Made by a program: the position numbers and the translations under genes
The notes under the pieces: model-generated
What the model saw: only the letters and a program-made list of their open reading frames with translations
Databases searched by the model: none
Told to the model about the DNA's origin: nothing
Origin: Parvularia atlantis
Lineage: Eukaryota > Opisthokonta > Rotosphaerida
DNA: 64,000 nt
Direction of reading: 5' to 3'
Assembly: GCA_943704415.1 (NCBI GenBank)
Contig: CALSCO010001233.1
Location: forward strand, 29,896-93,895
Shown: one piece after another, positions 60,685 through 64,000 of the stretch
Position numbering within the stretch: position 1 is the first letter of the stretch
Layout: every line of letters starts with the position of its first letter

Positions 60685-63573
60685 CCAACAGCACCAGAAG
60701 AAGCACCGACAACAGCACCAGTAAAGGCGCCAGGGAGAGCACTGCCGCCGCTCCCGCCTCTGCCGGCACTGCCCGGCAAGAAGGCGCGCCCGGCCAAGAT
60801 CACCACCGCGCCAAAGCGGGCGCCCGACACGCCCGCGCAGCAGGACGCGAATGACCCCGAGCCCAACACGGGGATGATGCTGCGGTGCGTGCCAGGCTTC
60901 GCGCACACGCGACGTGACGCAACTGGCGACATCGCAGGCTGCGCTGCGCGACCAACGAGGAGATCAACATGGCCACAGACAGCCACTCGTTCATCCCGCT
61001 CGCGCAGGTCGAGAGCTACGTCGACAAGGCGCTGCAGGACCAGAGCAAGCGCAAGCCGTGGTCGACGATCGGCGTCATCGTGGAGCGGCCGGACCCGAAG
61101 CAGAAGTGCGTGCCCGCCGTGCCCGCGCGCCACGTGCCCCGCCCTGACGCCGTGGCAACACGCGCGCAGTGCGACCACCATGGCGTACATGCAGCGCTGG
61201 GTCGTCTCGGACCTGAAGGGCCACAAGGTCGCCGCGTATCTCTTCGGCGACGCCTTCACCGCGCACACCAGGATCCAGCCGGGCGCCGTGGTCATGCTCA
61301 TTGACACGACGCGCATGCAGAGCAAGGTGCGGCGCGGTTGCGCTGTGCGGCGCTCGCATTCACACGAGTCGTACAGGACGGCGACGAGCAAAGAAAGTTC
61401 ACGATCTCGGTGTCGCTGCGCGTGAGCAACGCCGACCAGGTGATGGAGCTCGGCTACGCGCGCGACATGGTGCGCTGCGCGTTTATCGGCAACTTCCCAT
61501 GCCGAGAGCAGATCGACAAGTGCGCTGGCGTGCCTGCGCGACGCGATCGCGTGCTGACCGCCATGCCTAGGAACGGCTCGGGCTACTGCCAGATGCACGC
61601 TTTGAAGGCGTTCCGGGCGCAGCAGAACGGGCGCATGGAGTTCCAGAGCTCGTGCGCAACCGCGGAGTCCTTGTGCTCGCCCGCACGCTCACCGCGACCG
61701 CGACCGCTCGCAGGCAGCAGCCGCTTGGGCCCCGCCCGGCACCCGACAAGACCATGTTTGCGCCAAAGGGCACCGTCTTCGCCCAGTCGATCAACGACGT
61801 GCCGCCAAGCGAGCGGCAGGCGTTCCGCGCCAGGATAAAGGCCAAGCATAACGCGATCGCGGAGCAGCACAGGCGCGAAGCGTGCGTTGGTGCCTGCGCG
61901 CTGTTGCTTGCGCGCGCGCTAACCCGCCGGCTTGTGCGCAGGCGCACCATGGAGAGCATCGGCGTGCTGCCGCAGCCAAAGGACCTGAACGCGCCCATGT
62001 CTGACGTGCGCTGCCGCTCAGTAACGCTGCCTTTGTGCGACGGGGCTCACGCCGCCGCGCGACAGATCGACCTGCGCGTGTCGCAGAGGGCCGGCATCAA
62101 CATCAACAGCCACGGGTCGACACCCAACAGTCGCAACATGGCGCAACGTGCGTCGCCGCAGCACGCGCGCGCGCACGCGCTCGCCCTCACACGACGGCTG
62201 CAGAGATGGAGCTGGTCATGGCCCAGCAGTCCAAGCCCGAGCTGCTGCGCGGCGTGAACAAGAGCGCCCTGTCGGACGACGACGTGATCGACCTGTACGA
62301 CAGCACCGCGATCAACACAACCGTCCAGCCGACCGACGTGCGCGCGCCCGCGCCGTGCTGCTGCGCGGCTGACGCGGCGCGCGTAGAACAAGGCGATTCG
62401 GATGCTGAAGACGGGCCGCGTGGTGTCGTCCGACAAGGCACTCTTCGAGCGCGTCCGAATTGCGCAGGAGAACGACAACGCCGAGCTGCGCAAGTTTGGT
62501 GCGCTGGGTGCACGCGGTGTTGTGCGTGCTGCTGAGAGCGCGCGCAGACGAAGAGCTCAACGGCGGACGGCGCCCTTACGGCGAGCAGACTGCCGAGCCG
62601 CCGCTTGCACACGCGCCGAGCGAGAGCGAGCGCAACAGCGAGACGCTCAAGCATATCAAGAACAAGCACGCCGCGAAGCACGCCAGTGCGTGTGCGGCGC
62701 CCGCGGGACGGCGCGCGGTCTGACGCGCACGCCGCAGACGCCGAGCCGATACTGCAGCCGGGCCCGAACCCGCTGCTGGGGCAGGACGAGAACGCGGGCC
62801 CGCCCGCGAGCAAGAAGCAGCGCACGGTAGCGCACGGCGCCACTGCGTGCTGGGGCGCCCGGCCTCTCATGCGCCGCGCACCGCCCGCAGGAGCCGCCCA
62901 AGCTGTCGTCGTTCTCGGGCCTGGCGGCCAACGCCGTGCGGCAGCTGGTCAACCAGGTCAACCAGGCGGACACGGCCAAGCGGGTGCGTCCCCGCGCTGC
63001 GCGCCACATTGCCGCAGCCTGAGCCCTGCGCACGCAGATCCGCATGCTCGAGTCTGACGAGCAGGCCCGCGCGAGCGAGCGTCGCGAGGCGCTGGAGGAG
63101 CAGGTGGCCGCGATCAAGTCGCTCGATATCCAGGGCGTCTTCTGCCACCAGGTGCGCGCCGCGCCGTCTGCGGGTGCCTCTCTTACACGCATGCGCGCAG
63201 TGCCGGGTGCTAATGGAGCGCCCGGGCCCGCTCTGCCGGCAGGACGGCCACACGACCGAGGCGCGCAAGACGACCAAGAGCTTCTTCGAGTGCGACAAGT
63301 GCCACGCGCGCACGACAACGCTCGGGGGCGGGTGCGTACCCCTCGCACCCTTCGCCGCCCGCGCTGAACGAAGCGTGCGCACGCCCAGACGCCCGCCGAT
63401 GTCGGAAACTTGTCGGTGCGGCGCGGCGCGGTGGCGGCCGACGAGCGTCAAGCGGGTGCGACGTGCCCTCGCGTCACCATGTGTGCACTCAGGCCGCGCG
63501 CGCGCAGATCGCGGAGGTGGCCCTGCCGACCGTGCAGCCGCTTGGACCACACAGGGAACTGTTCATCGACTAG
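60189..63573 (+). CDS. MCM10: MCM10 replication initiation factor with N-terminal SAM domain
   Basis: MCM10 activates the CMG helicase and binds DNA polymerase alpha. Exon 1 (240 bases, phase 0) ends REFLRGLQLDECWERFRAE and joins DICTVDDLRELHLSDDDLIK then LGVSTIGKRRKLQLAL, a complete SAM domain. After a Thr/Pro/Ala-rich linker the MCM10 core appears: TIGVIVERPDPKQK, YMQRWVVSDLKGHKVAAYLF, PGAVVMLIDTTRMQSK and FTISVSLRVSNADQVMELGY (OB fold), then CAFIGNFPCREQIDK and GSGYCQMHALKAFRAQQN (zinc finger). The C-terminal zinc domain is CRVLMERPGPLCRQDGHTTE, SFFECDKCHARTTTLGG and MSETCRCGAARW, ending PLGPHRELFID with TAG 63571-63573. Start ATG 60189 is 70 bases after the NOP9 stop. About 15 introns. 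The SAM-to-MCM10 continuity is supported by phase at every joined exon. Confidence 0.9.
60429..60470. repeat. (GT)21 microsatellite forming the 5' end of MCM10 intron 1
   Basis: The intron runs 60429-60522. Its first 42 bases are a perfect GT dinucleotide run that begins at the exon end GAG, so the first GT is the splice donor itself. A normal branch/acceptor (CGTGACGCGCG ... GCACGCAG) closes the intron. Confidence 0.95.
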
Positions 63574-63679
63574 TGTGTGCGTGATAGTTTGCAGCAAGCG
63601 CGCGGCGCGCGACTGTTGCGAGTATGCGGCTGAAGTGCCTACGTAGTATTCAGCGACTGACACAGCTATGCGCCGTCCG

Positions 63680-63917
63680 TTACTCAGGCTTCAGAAGCAT
63701 CACGCCGAGCTGGTCGTACTGCTTGTTGCACCCTTGTGCGCTGCTTGTCAGATGTTCTTCACTTACTTGTGGCGCCCGTCTGGTGGGTTGTTTGCAAGCC
63801 AAGCCGGTCCAAGTCCGAGTCGAGCACGCGGCGACACACAGCTTCTTGGGCCTCGTCCAGCACCTTGATCGCGCGAGCGGCGCAGCGCACGTGGCCTCGC
63901 TCAGCGTGCGACAGCAT
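63680..63917 (-). CDS. Small two-exon protein of unknown function, possibly continuing beyond the window
   Basis: Exons 63917-63767 and 63732-63680 join across a 34-base intron with a classic GTAAGT donor, CTGAC branch-like motif and CACAAG acceptor. The product is 67 residues: MLSHAERGHVRCAARAIKVL, DEAQEAVCRRVLDSDLDRLG, LQTTHQTGATRCNKQYDQLG, VMLLKPE. No family recognised. The frame upstream of the ATG stays open for several codons and there is another GTAAGA nearby at about 63932, so the real start may lie outside the window. The stop is 106 bases from the convergent MCM10 stop. Confidence 0.5.
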
Positions 63918-64000
63918 GTTGAGACGCCTCTTACAAAAGTGCCTTTTTAAACCTAAACTGAACTCCTTGTGTCACTGTGGAGCCGAGTCGTCCTTGGTGG

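Noticed and set aside
60168-61598. 476-codon minus-strand open frame opposite MCM10
   Set aside because: Antisense to SAM and OB-fold exons with clear homology; low-complexity Ala/Val/Gly content and no motif.

Overview
This window comes from the nuclear genome of a GC-rich, gene-dense, probably unicellular eukaryote. Nearly every gene is broken by very short introns (about 34 to 100 bases). Most introns begin GTGCG, carry a CTGAC or CTCAC branch-like motif close to the 3' end, and finish in CAG. Proteins only become recognisable once these introns are removed by frame and homology. The gene set is wholly eukaryotic: exocyst, TRAPP, GARP, tomosyn, CAND1, MCM10, a MYST acetyltransferase and an HDA1-type deacetylase. 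I saw no rRNA, tRNA, CRISPR or phage feature, and nothing that fixes the lineage. Family names are from remembered family motifs, not from a database search.

Layout. 1-10.2 kb: 3' part of exocyst SEC5 (+), ZCCHC9 zinc-knuckle protein (-), a secreted coiled-coil protein (+), a class II histone deacetylase with Arb2 domain (+), tRNA 2'-phosphotransferase (-). 10.3-24.2 kb: type-B carboxylesterase (+), alpha/beta hydrolase (-), double-PHD MYST acetyltransferase (+), ATP10 (-), NIPA-type magnesium transporter (-), lysyl-endopeptidase-like protease (+), an unrecognised intronless gene (-). 24.2-38.4 kb: RADX-like ssDNA-binding protein (+), TRAPPC5 (+), CAND1 (-), N-formylglutamate amidohydrolase-like protein (-), a 78-residue membrane protein overlapping a SETD6-like methyltransferase (+), a small RING-like protein (+). 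38.4-55.6 kb: C2/EF-hand phosphatidylserine decarboxylase (-), SNX4-like PX-BAR protein (+), a 62-residue membrane protein (-), GNB1L/ASA1 WD40 protein (+), GT32-like glycosyltransferase (+), tomosyn (-), VPS51 (+). 55.6-57.15 kb: a composition-shifted stretch with no secure gene. 57.1-64 kb: NOP9 (+), MCM10 with an N-terminal SAM domain (+), and a small unrecognised gene (-).

The genes do not form one pathway. Five or six serve membrane traffic (SEC5, TRAPPC5, SNX4, tomosyn, VPS51, and PSD for lipid supply), two serve DNA replication (MCM10, RADX-like), and several serve chromatin and modification (HDAC, MYST, SETD6-like, CAND1). What unites the window is compaction. Convergent stop codons lie 22 to 106 bases apart in most pairs, several divergent start codons lie within 25 bases, one divergent pair shares a CATG, and one same-strand pair overlaps by ATGA.

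Most notable observations: phase-0 GC-AG introns with the donor AAG|GCGCG (the CAND1 one fixed by a conserved N-terminus), a SAM-MCM10 fusion, head-to-head genes with overlapping start codons, a 63-bp tandem duplication holding both stops of a convergent pair, a (GT)21 microsatellite that forms a splice donor, and the low-GC island at 55.6-57.1 kb.
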